The notes below the pieces were generated by a model. That model saw only the letters and a list, made by a program, of their open reading frames with translations, searched no databases and was not told the DNA's origin. Shown here in pieces: positions 21,534 to 35,200 of a stretch of DNA of 64,000 bases. A program made the position numbers and the translations under genes. Numbering within the stretch: position 1 is the first letter of the stretch; each line of letters begins with the position of its first letter. The stretch lies in contig CM035807.1 of assembly GCA_020466095.1 (NCBI GenBank), forward strand, positions 36,460,039-36,524,038, read 5' to 3'. This DNA is from Chlorops oryzae. Its lineage: Eukaryota > Arthropoda > Insecta > Diptera > Chloropidae.

Positions 21534-23175
21534 ATGTGTGATTTGGAATTTTTCACGCCAAAAACTCGCGGCCAAATGCTCGCCACGAAATCGTCGTGTA
21601 AAATGGTTTGGAAAAAATCGTCTACGGCTTGTTCTGGCGCAACAAATATGTAGGTATCCTTCTCGGGATTATCAAATAGTTATTCGTTTCGACCGTTTTA
21701 TGGGATCGTGACTCTTCAAATGAGGCACAGCTCGGAGTCTAAAGATTTGAGAGAAAATGGCTAGAAAATTGTATTTTTGAAGGTCACTCAAAGAATTGTT
21801 TAAAGAATATCATTAGGTACCGCTTTGATGGGCACAATAATGCTCCAATGGCAAAATCAGACGTTTTAAAATCTAGTTCGAAATGTCATTATGGATTGAA
21901 ATTGAGACTCAATGCGAAATCTTCTTTCTACAGGGCATTTTAGAGCCAATGGTTTTTGTTGTTGTTGTTGTTGTTGGAAAACAAGTCAAATAACTCAGGA
22001 ATGCAAAATAACGTGAAAAAATAAATGTGTTTTCTTTGAAGCTTTTCAACCGATTTGACAAATTTTCCTGAATAGATACATAAATGTGTGTGTTGCCATT
22101 AGCTTTCCATAACATTTAATAGTAGTTTTACATGTAAGTCATATGTAAAGTTTTTGTGAAATTTATGAAATCTTTAACAATCGTTTATATCAGTTAATAG
22201 TTTTCCCGTGTAATTGCACTTAAAATGTTTTTCTTTTTCTTTTGTTTTTGTTTGTTTTTATCGCTTAGTTATGTTCATTATTCAATTATTTTTCGTATTT
22301 TATTACATATGTTTGTATATTATCATTCTTTTCTGTATATATGCATAAAATAAATATCTACCCTCTGCCTTGTCAAATCTAAAGCAGACCCCCTGCCCGA
22401 TGGTGAAATATGTTCTTTTCTTTTTGTATGGAAGTGTGCTAATATGGTTGTGTGGCTTTTCCCGGATTTTTCGTGTTTTTATTTGCGTGTTATTCACTTT
22501 GAAGGCTATGCAGGTTTGTCACATTCAGTTTTTATGCATTTTATTTAGTTTATTTCATTTTCCTTTAACCCATTGTTACAGTAATTCCCATTGATGTACA
22601 AGGCGTTGATATACAAAACAAACAGTTTATCTAGTTTTGGTTTTCTACCACGGAAATAAGTTCAAAATTTACATACATCAGGAGGCATATGACGTATGTA
22701 GGTATTAATGATGTTAGATGTGTTCGATTTTAATTCCTTTTGAACATTTTCCGCCCAAACAAAACAAGATCTTCCTCATTGCAGGTTAACATTTTTAGTT
22801 CTCAAAGCTCAAATAAGATTAAAACGTTTTAAGAGACTCTTGTTTTTTACATTGTTTAAATAACTTTCCATTTGTTGGTCAATGATTTTGTCATTTCCAA
22901 GAAGCAATTTGTCAAAATTCCGTCAAAATTTAAGATTAAAAATCACAGATATTGTCAAATTTCAAAATATCTCATAAATATGTTTATTAAATACATATGC
23001 TATGTAATTTGAACGATTAACAAGCCCTCTTTAAAGACACAAATTCAAATAGCAGAGTCTTCCGCAAAATAATTTGAAGTGTACAATAAGTTCCTTTTTC
23101 CAATCAAGCAGTCAGAAAGACATCACGTCAGCTATGAAAACTCTTAATGAGCAAAGAATAGTTAGCCGGCAGTAT
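21534..23175. other. AT-rich non-coding DNA
   Basis: No gene seen. A short (TTG)n run lies at about 21956-21975. Confidence 0.4.
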
Positions 23176-23330
23176 CCCAGCGGCCAAAATGCTGCCTATA
23201 ACCACCACCACATAAAGTAAGCTATTGGCAGGCAGGGCGCCTACAATCTCGTATACTTTGTAGCTATTAATAGATAGGTCGCTTACAGCCTCGTATACTT
23301 TGTAGGCGGTAGGCACTGTTGGGCGCTGGG
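23176..23330. repeat. CCCAGCGGCCAA repeat family, copy 2 (internally deleted)
   Basis: Same ends and the same CACCACATAAAGTAAGCTAT and CTCGTATACTTTGTAG blocks as copy 1. It lacks the roughly 100-bp segment (GATGAACCGCAACACATTTC to CGAGCGTGGCC) present in copies 1 and 3. Confidence 0.65.
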
Positions 23331-25004
23331 ATTTCGATTATGAGTCCCCAGATCGAAAAATTAATCGAAAAATCTGCTTTTGGAATTCTCCATTGCAATG
23401 ATATTTATTTTGCCGGTGTTTATAAGCCGGGTGTCTTTTGCACATCCTTTTGTGGGCTTGGTTGAAAATCCACTTTTATTTTTTTCTATTTAAATTATTT
23501 AGATTCTAAGCAAACAGTTTCCATTTAATTGAAAATTATCCGACAAACTCAGTCACAATTAAACATGTGGGAAAAAGAGTTTTAAAAGTAAAAACAAATC
23601 TTATGGGCTCATTGATCAGCTTGTTGTTTCATGATTTTTTCATTATTATATGATTTATAGTTTTTGTTTGATTTAAAATTTTTGATTTTTACTGCTAGCA
23701 CACTAATAGTTAAGGTACATATATGATAGGGAAACATTTATGTGTTCTTCTTCATATAAATTTTGAACAATCAAGTAAGCATCGCACAAAAATACATACA
23801 TCAATTTAAGGTAATAGTTTTGTTAAATTTTCAGCGTAATATCGAAGGCTGTTGCATATGTATATCTAACATAGTTTCACAAAGATTAATAGCGTCAATT
23901 TTTTTTTTAAATCAAATTTCAAATCATTTTTCCCATATAATATGCTTTGAGGTATACGCGACATAAGGACACACACATATATATATATATATATTTTTTT
24001 TTTTCTTTTCTATATGATATCAAAGTTTTATACAATTTTACATCATATAAAATCAAGCATTACGAACATTTATTAACTAATTTTAAGTCCAATTTTAGAT
24101 CCCAAATATATTAAGCCATTTTAATATTTTATCCTACATTTAGGTATTTTGTAGTATTACACCATGTTCTGAACGTTTTTACAGGATATTTAATCTTCCA
24201 GATTAAGCGTTACAAACTTATAGCGCAAAATTTTTCGAGGAAGTTGGTAAGCCAAAATGGAATGAGGGCCAATCTATGCTAAGAAGCTACCCGCATGTAG
24301 AGATTGTGATTCAACTGAATTATGATTTCATTATGCATTTTGGGAATCAATGACGATGAAATAGCCCTATACCTGAGAGCTAAAATGCTGTGGTGCAATT
24401 CATTTTGGAAGAAACGATCCTACGAAACTCGAGTGCTTGAGTCAAAAGCTTCCTTGAAATAAATAAAGTTCTCAAGATTTCACGGCTTGGGTTTAATTAT
24501 CATACATTAATGGAGAAGAAAATGGGCGTATCCAGAATCTCAGTCAGGGAAGGGCAGCAAGATACAATTAGTTTGTTCTATATGTATCTTAGCACTTTGG
24601 CGTCTGTTCATAGGTGTTGTCACATGTAAGCATAGGTTTCCTTTTATCTTATGAAAAATGATCTTGCCGGCCTTGTCCCATTTCTTGATACACCTGGAAA
24701 ACTTTTTGGCGGTGTATACGGAGCAGAAAATATTTAGAGGGCGCAGTTGCCCCTCCCTGCCCTACTGTAAATACGCCCAAGGAGGAGACAATTTCTTTCC
24801 AAATGGAGACTATTGTTCGAATCACTAGAGGTCTTAGAGTATGTTGGAATGTTGACTTGTTGTTTGAGTTATAAACTTACTGCACTCTGAAATTGGGTGA
24901 AAAAGAATTCCACCGTTAACTTCCAAAGAGAGCGTTGGAAGATGTGGAAGAGTTCTTACGAACAATAAACTACTGTATGGTTTTGAGTCTCAGTATGCAA
25001 ATCA
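23331..25004. other. AT-rich non-coding DNA
   Basis: No convincing gene. A (TA)n/poly(T) run lies at about 23976-24004. Confidence 0.35.
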
Positions 25005-25285
25005 CCCAGCGGCCAAAATGCTGCTCACAGAAGCGATGAACCGCAACACATTTCGTAGGCGGTAGGCGGTAATGCATACGACCTCATATACCATCCTAGT
25101 ATACTTTTGTTCGAGCGTGGCCTACCACCACCACATTAAGTAAGCTGTTGGTTGTCCGAGTTATAGGACAATTTCTTTGGATAATGGTGGTTCGAGTTAT
25201 GGAAGTTTGACTAAACTTTGTAGCTATTAATAGGCAGTTCGCATATAGCCTTGGATACTTCGTAGGCAGTAGGCACTGTAGGCAT
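25005..25285. repeat. CCCAGCGGCCAA repeat family, copy 3 (diverged right end)
   Basis: Starts CCCAGCGGCCAAAATGCTGC and shares the GATGAACCGCAACACATTTC segment with copy 1. A foreign stretch (about 25150-25212, CCGAGTTATAGGACAA...) replaces part of the middle, and the right end is degraded to GTAGGCACTGTAGGC. Confidence 0.6.
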
Positions 25286-26317
25286 TTAATAAAATACTTG
25301 AGTGTTTATAGGTGTAGTAAGGTATAAATTTGTTGCATTCGAATTTAATATCTTTTTCTGTATCTTGTGTTCAATGGAATTTCGTTTCCGATTGGTTTTA
25401 ATTTATAATTTTATACGTATATGTATGTGTGTGTATATATACCTAAGTAGTTGTTTTCGTAATGGTTATTGATTTACATTTCTAGGTTTCTGATACTTCA
25501 ATGAAACATTGTTCTTGATTACGCGTTCTTGATTATGATGCTGAATTTGTATGTATACGTACGAGTAGGAAAATTTCTGTGACTTGAATTAAATAAGGAA
25601 AATGAAATATATGGTCATTTTCACTACTCGCCGGAATGTGGATTTTTTTGTTTGTTATCCTTTTAATGTTTTTGAGAACGGAAAAAACCGCGTTCAGGCG
25701 AGCCGAACTTGGGTTGTGTCTTCGAAACAGAATTATCTGGACTGTTAAAGATCTGCTTGTTACTGTCTCAACGTTTGTACAAGTGCCTATATGTCGATTG
25801 TCAAAAATGAAAATTCTCAGTACATGTGTTCAAGTATCACACAGACTCGCACACAATATATGGTAAGTTGCTTCTTTTCTATTTTACTTGAGTTTCTTGT
25901 GGGATCTGCTTACATTCTCTTGAGTTACTTTTTACACGAATTATTTTGATTACTTTGATTATTGTTTTAACTTATGTTTCAGTTTTCGCAGCTAGTGTAT
26001 GTTTCTAAGATTTCATTCCGTTTCTTTTGATTTATATTTGATGCTTAATTCAAAATCACTTCGACTATATATACACAAAAATTAAGACTCTTAAAAGTAA
26101 GTATGTACGATACTTCTGCAAAATATCTAATCTGTTTAGGCTGTATACTGTTCACATGTATATGCATTTGATTTTGTAAATAAAAGGTCTCTTCGTGCCG
26201 GCCAACGACGAGTAGAGAAGCACATACCCGCTGTTCCAGAGATTTTTTCTGGCTCTAGTCGTTTTATTATATCATGCTTCCTGGTGCAGAATACAAGCTG
26301 TGTGGCCACCAGTAACT
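25286..26317 (-). other. Sequence directly 3' of the Eip93F stop codon, probable 3' UTR
   Basis: Immediately downstream (minus-strand sense) of the Eip93F stop. E93 transcripts are known for long 3' UTRs, so at least this part is likely transcribed. I did not identify the cleavage site. Confidence 0.4.
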
Positions 26318-29219
26318 CTATAAGTTAACTTCATTTTCTTGCTCGGCTTTTATTTGCGCTAGCTTTTCTTGTAAGATAGAAGTTGGCGTTGCGTTGATTG
26401 CATTCATTTCGTTATGCGACAGTGGCTGTGGATGCGTTGGTGAGGATATATTTTTTCTCTTTGGCATAACGGAGTCCCCGTTGATCTCATCAGCTATGTT
26501 GCTGTGATTCGAGTGAGTATTTTGCGACAGGTTAGTTCCTTGAGTTGCAGCTAGGTTGGAGTCTGATTCGCTGCCGTGGCTTGTTCGGCCGTGGCTGTTC
26601 CCGTTCCCATTACCGTAAGGGTCGCCCTTTTGGTTGTTGTTGTTGTTGTTGTTGTGTTCGACTAGTTCGGTTTTATCTGCCCTAGGCGGTTGAGACTCTT
26701 CATCGTCGCTATTGGCTGATGACGATGCGTGGGGTGGTGAGGTTCGTTCGCGCTTTATACCGGGAAATGCGGGCGGGCTGCTCGAACGTTTGATGCCAGC
26801 TAGGAATGCTGGTTCAAAGTTAGCGGACGCATCTGGTCTTGGAACATAATCGCTAGAACGATTGTTTGTGAAAGGCAGAGGTGATTTTTTTACCAGCTGG
26901 TCAAGAAGAGCTCCACTGGAACCGCTGTTGTTGCCATGCGTGGATGATAAAGTTTTTCGTATTATACCATCAAGAAATAATGATCCATTTGTTCCACCAC
27001 TCTCGTAAAGGTTTTCAGCGATTTCACGAGCGTTCTGTATATTAAGTGAATGTGGGTTTTGAAGGGCAATTGCTTCGGCTGTAGGACTCGGGCTGTTAGT
27101 GGTTCGGGGAATATTTTCACAGGCGGCACGTAGGGCCTCATCACTGTAACGCTGCATGTGCGTCTTTAGAATTTCCGTGTTGACAGTGGAGTTTGCGGCG
27201 GACACTTGAGCTGCGGCGGTTCGATTAAAATCCATTTGCAGCTGACTGAAGGTTGCTGCCGGTGAATGTTGCCAGAAGAGATTTGCCGGGTACTGTAGCT
27301 GCGCCGCAACTGTAGCTGGATCGAAAATAGGTAAATTGATGCCATTTGGTCCGGCGCCTGGAAATGGTGGGATATTGCTGTTGCTGTTTTTCATCGAGCT
27401 ATTTAATTTCCCTGTGCTTCCGCTAGATTTCATTTTTTCAAGACTGTTGAGTCCTGGAATGTTTGAGGTCGATTTGGATGATGAGGCCACACCACTGTTG
27501 CTAGTTGTGCTGTCTAGACCAGGTTGCGGTTTTGGCTCACGCTTTCGCGGCCGCATTAGATGACGTTCTTTAACCTTGTATTCCAATGTCGAATGGGGAA
27601 CACCATAGTAACTGCCAGCGCGGTGTACGGACATTTCGCCTCTTTGTACTGCTTTAACAGCTTCGACAAGACTATCGCGATCGTAATTGCGATATTTTCC
27701 GCGTTTTGGCCGGGTTCCTTTTCCAGCTGCAAGCGCTGCAGCTTCTTGTCGACTTAGGTGATGCGGCGAATGCAGCGAATGATGCTGGGCGTGCTGCGGC
27801 AAGTGAAATTGCGATTGAGGACTATGATGTAATGGATTATGCGCGTTCGTACCACCCATAACAGCTAGAAGGTTGGGCGCTGAGCCAAAACGTGAGGTAT
27901 CTGTACCACCAATATTTTTAACGACGGATATACTTGGTTTCTTGTAATCACTTGAAGTAGCGGCGCTACGTTCGGCATCATTGGATAGGCCCAACATTGA
28001 TGCAGCTGCCACTTGGGCATCTTTGCTAGCCTGTTCGCTCATTGTTCGTTGAATGCTATTAGTAATGACATCGCGTAGCGAGAACGACGGCGGTGACTGT
28101 GATTCAGCGGAGCTCATGCTGTTGTGAGATGCTAGAGGTGGCGAAATTACCGAAAGGTTGCTCTGACGAGATACGCTCATATTGGAATTACTCCCAGCAG
28201 CGACAACAGATGATGCCGTAAGCAGTGAGCTTGAAATTCTCGGCGAAGGCGCAGAGTGTGGACTATCGCCATTGCGGTGGAGGTTCGAGTTAGCGCTGCA
28301 ATTGTTATTGTTGTTGAGTGATGGCGAAATAGATGGTTCTCGAGCGTTCGAAGACCCTGCAACCGGTTTATAGGACGGAATTTTCAATATCGACGTTTGA
28401 TCATCAAAGCTTTCATTTGGATCGAGCGAAGAGTTAGTTTCCGGTGTGTCGGATGTCGCAATGCCGGACGCGAAGGGTGAATTCCGTTGCTGTTCAATTT
28501 TCTGCTGCATCAATAAACGCTGGACAATTAAGTTTGCTGCATTACCATTGTTCAAAGGAGTATTTTCAGTGCCACAATTATCAACTGTTGGCATAAGAGA
28601 CTCCTCCGATGTTGGATTCGCACTCGAATTCACTATTAAAGCACTGAATAAATCTCGGAGTGGAACTTTATCATCTAGTCCACTAAAGCTTCTGCTTAGA
28701 AGATAAAACACTTGCAGCAGTCTTTTCTTATCGACCATAGCAGACGCCAAAGGTACTTGGTCAAGACCTTCAGCGACCGTAGGAGAAGATTCTCTCTCGA
28801 GTTTGTTGGCAATGCTTAGAATAGTCTTTGAATTCGAAGGCATATCACCTTCTATTACAGATAAATTGCCATTATTTGCGCAAACTTTTTTAAGCGCTGC
28901 TGCTCTGGAAGCCTCTTCAAAGTTCTGTTGTCCATCAGCAACCAGTTGAGTAGAGGCGTTACTATCCGCATCACCATCTTCATCCGAGTTCTCAATTCCC
29001 ATTTCACGTTGCAACTGGAGGAGGGACGCACCAAAAAGACTTCCGTCAGCTTCGTGCTTGAACACTTTGTTGCGCAAGTTTGGTTTGGGTGCACAATGGC
29101 GGTTTGCCATTTTACGAGGACCAATTTTACCAGTTAATAAATCCTGCAATGCGTTGTTCAAATCCTCATTGCTATAGAGCTGACGGCCAGTTCCAGATGC
29201 AGGACGGGAAAGTTTTGGC
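26318..29219 (-). CDS. Eip93F: Eip93F last coding exon with both HTH regions
   Basis: 2902 bp from acceptor TTCTTTTAG to stop; 966 complete codons. The first HTH-like region starts about 13 residues in (GRQLYSNEDLNNALQDLLTG, then RNKVFKHEADG) at about 29180-29050. The Psq HTH (KRGKYRNYDRDSLVEAVKAV, then SYYGVPHSTLEYKVKERH) is at about 27715-27560, followed by a basic RPRKREPKPQ. Long Ser/Asn/His-rich linkers separate them, including an eight-Asn run from an AAC/CAA-type repeat at about 26636-26656. The reading frame is clean throughout. Antisense frames are shadows. Confidence 0.95.
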
Positions 29220-32200
29220 CTAAAAGAAATTTAAATGTTTTGAGAAAAGAAAATGCATTGAACATAATTGAAAAGCATAAAACGTTATAAGTATAAACGT
29301 GGCCAGTTCCACGTCCTATTGTGACCTATTGGTCATCCCCGTCACGGTCTTTTAATTGCCATTCAAATCAAAGTTAATTGCTTAACTTTTATTAAAAGTT
29401 TTCATTAAATTTTTTTGTTTGTTTCATTTCTGAACTTAATCCAAAAATGTGATTGTGACGTCATGTCACCTCACAGTGGAATTACCCAAATATGGTTAGT
29501 TGGTTGGTTGGCGTGGCTGCTATCAAGGGTGACAGATCTTAGGCCTCACATGGGCCCTTTGTCATATCACAAAAAATTGAAATCGAAAGAGAAGAACAGA
29601 AAAACTGAACAACATCCACGACCTCAGCTGGGAGTCGAACGCAAGCCTTCTCGCAAATTATGGTCGATTTGTAAATAGTCAATAAGTCAGTCTCGAGAGC
29701 TTGATGGACAACATAATATCCGGTACAACTTAGTAATTGTTGTTAAAATACAAAAAATAATTTATTCAAGTTTGTTTCAGTATGAAAATGCTTTGACTTG
29801 GTTTCGTTCTAAGCGCAGCAAGGATTTGGATTGTTTTTGAGGCATAGGAGCATTACATTTTGCATACATAGCAGCCTCCTTCAAATTTAAAAAAATGCTT
29901 TCATTTTTTTTTTATGCATCCGAAACAAGGCCTGCTGCCTACCGTTGTCGTGTAGGAACAGTGGGTAATTCGCCTCTTAGAACCTTTTGCTAATGTTCTT
30001 GACAGTTACTTATGCAAGCGAGCGTTGCATTTGCACCTCACACTAAACAGTCTCGACAGAATACTTAGTGTAACTCCAAGGAGTGACAACATTAACAAAG
30101 GCTAGTCCTCTTTCTTTTGGTCTTTTTTGTTGAACTCGTCCCCGTAAGAAAATGCACAAAGTCGAAATGCAAAGAAGAAGGAAAAAAATTCGGCAAGGAC
30201 CACACTTCGTCGCGTTTCAGATGGATGCGTTTTTTTTTTTGACGGGCTTTCCTGCCGAGCCTGGCGATGAGTGCTTTTTAAATGTCTGATGCAGTCAGAG
30301 TCAACATTTGGGGACTTTTTTGTTTTTCTCTTTTGAATATTTCGCTTTTTTCATTCCTTTTCTGTTCTTGCAGACAAAAGATGACAAGCGACAAGTGACA
30401 TCCAACATGTTTTTGAAGTTCATTAGACGACTTTCAAAATCATACAATCCCTTTCGGTCCTTTTCGCTTTTTTGTTTTTTTTGTTTTTTTTTGGTTTTTT
30501 GTGTACGTGGTTCAAGCTCCAGAGCTGAAACGCTCGCCAAGGTTCACTGACAAAATCATTAATCACACACATATACATATAATACATACATACAAATGCA
30601 TAAAAGACACAAAAGGAGAAACAAATGCTGGAACGCATAAAAGGTGTGGAAATGAGATGAGAACGAGCTAAGAAAAAGGAACGGATAAAAGGTAAGAAAT
30701 TATGAGGCGGACATTAGGCTAGAAGGCGGGACTGAAGAATTAAATAAATAATAAATATTTCAGCATATCCATAACTATTTATTTAAAGGCTTTCGGTGAA
30801 AATTTGAGTAACAATATAATCTCTTTTTACCTCATAAATTAGAGGAAATTTTCATCGTTTGAAATCGCCGAAAATTTCTTTGTCTGTGGCTGTGGTTGAG
30901 AAATGGAATGCAAGTTTTTAACATTTTTTGATATTATGTTTTTTTTTGTCGTTTCAATCGATTGATGGATTTCTTGAAACGTGTGTGGGCAGATTTGGAA
31001 CTCAAGAGAGTTTCTAAAATATTAAAAAATGAGTTGATCATTTCGAAACTCCTCACAAGTCACTAGAAACATAGATTTCTTTTGGAATCAAATAAAAACT
31101 GCTTCATTCTTAAACCAATGGAATTAAACGAATTTTTTATCCTTACCCAAGTAAAAATATTTGAACTCATTTTGTACACTCGCAGCATGTCCGAAATTTT
31201 AGAAAAGAATCTGGCAACGCGCCCGCAGCACGCCCGCAACATCCCCGGATCTTACAAAAACGGTCCCGCAACGAGTAAAAATTTTCAAAAACACGTCTAC
31301 AACAAGTCCAGCGTGCTCAAGAACTTAGTTCCAAGCACTTTTTTCCGTGTTTATAATTTCAAATAGTATTTTTAAATGTTTGTTTCTTGCTTTTGATTTC
31401 GCCTGTTGTGGGATTTGAGCGTCGGAACTCTCGAATTCTAGTCATGTGTTCACCAAATCGGAATGACTGGACTTTTTTCGTTTATAACTTTAAAGTCCAA
31501 TAGAATTTTAATCTATTTTTTAAATCTTTCTTTTCTAAAGATTCGGGCGTGTTGCGGGCTTCTTTTTGAAAGATTCGGGCGTGCTGCGGGAGCGTTTTTT
31601 GAACATTTTTACTCGTTACGGGCGCGCGTTGAATTTCGGGCGTGTTGCGGGCGTGCAAATTTTTAATCGGGAAGTTCAACATTAATGAGTATGGGATGTT
31701 TTAACTGACGCAGTCCTTTTCCAAAAGACCTATGAATGTATCTAACTGAAAGGAACATTTCTAGCAATAAAAATGTATGCTGGAAAAAATTTGACCTTAG
31801 GGGATTTTGAACTGACCGATTCCTTTCAAGTCGCGGTGACGGGAAAGAATTACATTTTTCAAATTTTTAATTGGGAAAATGTGCTCGGGATACATGTTGC
31901 AAGGATACGGTTTGTTGCGAAAAACCTTTTAAACTAAGCTAAACTAATTTCGATCTGTTTGAAAAAATCGTTCATTGCTACCCGAGCCTGCGGTCTTTTT
32001 TGAATGCTGTTTGTCATCGAAGCATGCAATCGGAAACCTTCCCAAAAATTAATTTCTCAGAACACGCATACGCTTCACTTACATCCATAGGTATATAAAT
32101 GCAACTGAAGGGGTGCATCCAAATAGCCAACTCCACGATTATTTGTGCAAAAAAAAAAAAAAAAAAAAAAAACCACACCAACGTACGCATGTGATACTCA

Positions 32201-35200
32201 AACAAAAAATTAAAAACGCATTTACGGACGTTAATATCAAACTCACACATATGCACGCACACACACCAACGAGTCACAGCGGAAAAGAACACATGCACAC
32301 AAGTTAAATACGATTGCATTCAGCGCAAGTGTGCGTGACTGAGCATGCAGCAGTGCGTTGCATTTTTGGAAGAACAAGTACTAAAGGTATGTACATTTGT
32401 ATATACATATGTATGTAAGTATATATGAATGTGTCCCAGCACGGGAAAGCTGGCACGGGTGTTTTTTTTATCCGAAACCTAAATTTTCCCATTTTTGTTC
32501 GTTTTTCTATCTCGCTTGTTTCGGCCACTTGACGCAGCCCTCATCGCACCGAACACACTTGCTCGCTCACTCGCACTACCTGGCGCCTAGTGTGAGTTCG
32601 GCTTTCGCCGGCCACCGCACCACCTCCTCCTATTGAAATGACAAAATATGAAAAATGAAATGAAGATGTATGCGTGATGGTTATTACGGTCGTGCGCTTT
32701 TTTCGTGTATTTTTTACATGAATTTTTCGTATTGCAGTGCCGAAATGAAAAAGAGAAAAAATGAGAAAATGGAAAATGGCTCTGAATAAAAAAAACAAAA
32801 AAAAAAAAAAAAAAAAACAAATTAAAAAAAAATTATAAAAAAACGTGTGGCAAAAAAGTGCATAGAAAAACGAGAAAAAACGATCGATATGATGCACTCA
32901 TTTCTGTCTGGTGCGCAGAGTGAAGAGCGGCAGGACGTTCCTCCGATTGCGCCTTCTGTATTTGTAGCGCCAGCTCAAACGTATCCCATTAACCGGTCGA
33001 ACGTAACACCACCACCGTAGGAGGGAGCCGAACGACGGGCGGTGAACGACGAGCTACGTGAAAGCCAGTGCCACTGTTGCCACATAAGCAGAACAAAAAA
33101 TAATAATAAACGTTCGAAGAGCCGAATTTGCAGCGTCAGATTTTTGTGAAGAGCTTTTTGATTGTGTCCCCGAAAGCATGCACCAGCAATGCCGAGGCCA
33201 TTGTTGGGAAAGGGTGCCTCTAGTCGCTTGTGTCTGACTGCATGAATGTGCCTGTCAAGTCGCAGGCGTTGGCACTTTGAATAGTTAAAAACGATAGCGC
33301 GATATCCTTTAACAATTAAAATAATTCACCAATAAGGGCTTAACAAATTTAGGGCAAATGCAATCGGGCAGAAAATTTAAGCGAATAAAAATCGTTTTTC
33401 CCATGTAGCCAAGTACGAACCTGAATATTTCTATCTATCTACAAAAAATAATTCAATTGCTTTGGTGTTCCAATTTGAGATAAAATCAAACCCCTTTTAA
33501 GGGTTTTTCGGCGGTCAGGCAAGTCGGAATATTTGGTCCTTCGAAAAAGTAACTTCTCGGATCTGTAATCTGAGATTTCTTCGGAATCTCTGATCAAACA
33601 AATATTTGTAATTTATATAGTCTGCCTTGGACCGTTTTGCACAGATTTCCTTGCCAGGTCTGTACGTACCTACGAGTAGCTGTCTGCTTTGCCGAAACGA
33701 TGTGGTTACTCGAAAAACATCAACATTAGTTGCAGGACGAGCAACGGGGGAATTTCAAACTGGATTTCGTTTTCGCCCATGCAATCCGATCATGAGAAAT
33801 ATTTAGAAAATATCATGAAAAATATAAATTGGAAATATTTATAAGCAACACTAGAAGAGTCTGCCTGTTTGCCGAATTGAGATATCTTCATGAGATTCGA
33901 TATGAAAAATCCTGTTCATATTTTGGGGAGCATGAATTTTAAATTTTCAAACTCGGAGAGCATCCGCACGAAGCTTTAAAAATTATAATTATTTGTGCTT
34001 GTGTCGGCTCAAGACGAATAACCTTGACTGTTCGTAAGCATTTTCACTGTACCGAAGTATTGAAATATGTTATAACAAACTGAGAATATTCGTCCATAAA
34101 AACATTGATGTATTTCAGAAGCTGTTGTGGAGATGCCGTGCTTTATTAAAGCGTTTAAACTTTAAACTGAAGAGAGTTTTATATTCCATTTGAAGCTTTT
34201 TCTGGGATCACTTTAAATGGAAGTATCCTACCTATATATTTCATTTTTCTACATCATCTTGGAGTTTGTTTCTCTTTTGGCCTATGAAGAAATTGGTAGA
34301 CTATCCCCAATGAACTTTACTTTAATGAGCAGGAAATATACATTGGGAATCAAAAACAAAAAAACCTTTGAACACGAGAGCAAGAACTGAACTCTAATCA
34401 TGAATCAGGCCCAATATTATTAAGCGTGTTGAAAAAAAAAAATAAATAAAAACCCACTTTACGCTATACCATTAAAATAAAAAAAAAATAAAAAGACAGG
34501 CTTCTAAGGGTGTTATAGTTAGCTTAAGTATATGCTGAAAATCCTAATTTCATTTAAATATCTTGAAAAACTCCGATTTTTAGGCAGTTTGCGATTTTTG
34601 TGAGAGAACGTAGTACTGGAGGTACCCTTAGAAATGGGCCGTTCCAGAAAAATTGTGGAGATCATATTTATGCCGATAGAAGAAGCATAAGTGCCAATAT
34701 TCGTTCAAGTGCCATTTTAATTTTGGGAATTCCGGTGAAGGAGAAAAATTTCGAAAAACGCCATTCTGCCACGCCTACTTTTCGAATTTTTGGAAATTAT
34801 GCATAAGTATTTATTGCCTTAAAGTATGTTCAAATACAGTCTACTCTCTCTTAGGCAGACACCTGCGGGACCTTAAAATATTTATGTCCGCTTAACAGAG
34901 GTGCCCGCTTGAGAGGAAACTTTTTGAGAAGCAAATTTACTAGAGCATTCCCAAAAAATATCCGCTTAAGAGGAGTGTCCGCAACGAGAGAGAACGCTGT
35001 ATCAAATTGCATTACAATATCTCGAAAAATGCAGATTTCAGAGCAGTTTGTGAAGCACCTTCGCCTCTTTTGGGCTCCAGTTATGAATAATGCTTGAAAA
35101 AAGCAATGTTTTGCGAGATGCGAAAGACACAGGATGTTTAACGAGAAATTCCGAATTTTTTTTAGACGTTCCGATTGATTTATTTATTTTCATTTACCTG

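Larger units (their letters stand above)
29220..35197 (-). other. Large Eip93F intron
   Basis: About 6 kb between the PLDLS exon and the last exon. It contains a SINE, a GC-richer inverted repeat at about 31.2-31.7 kb, poly(A) runs at 32150-32172 and 32798-32820, a DINE-type fragment at 34.6 kb and a pogo-like MITE at 34.8 kb. No other gene was recognised; the many short frames at 32-33 kb are low-complexity. Confidence 0.6.
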
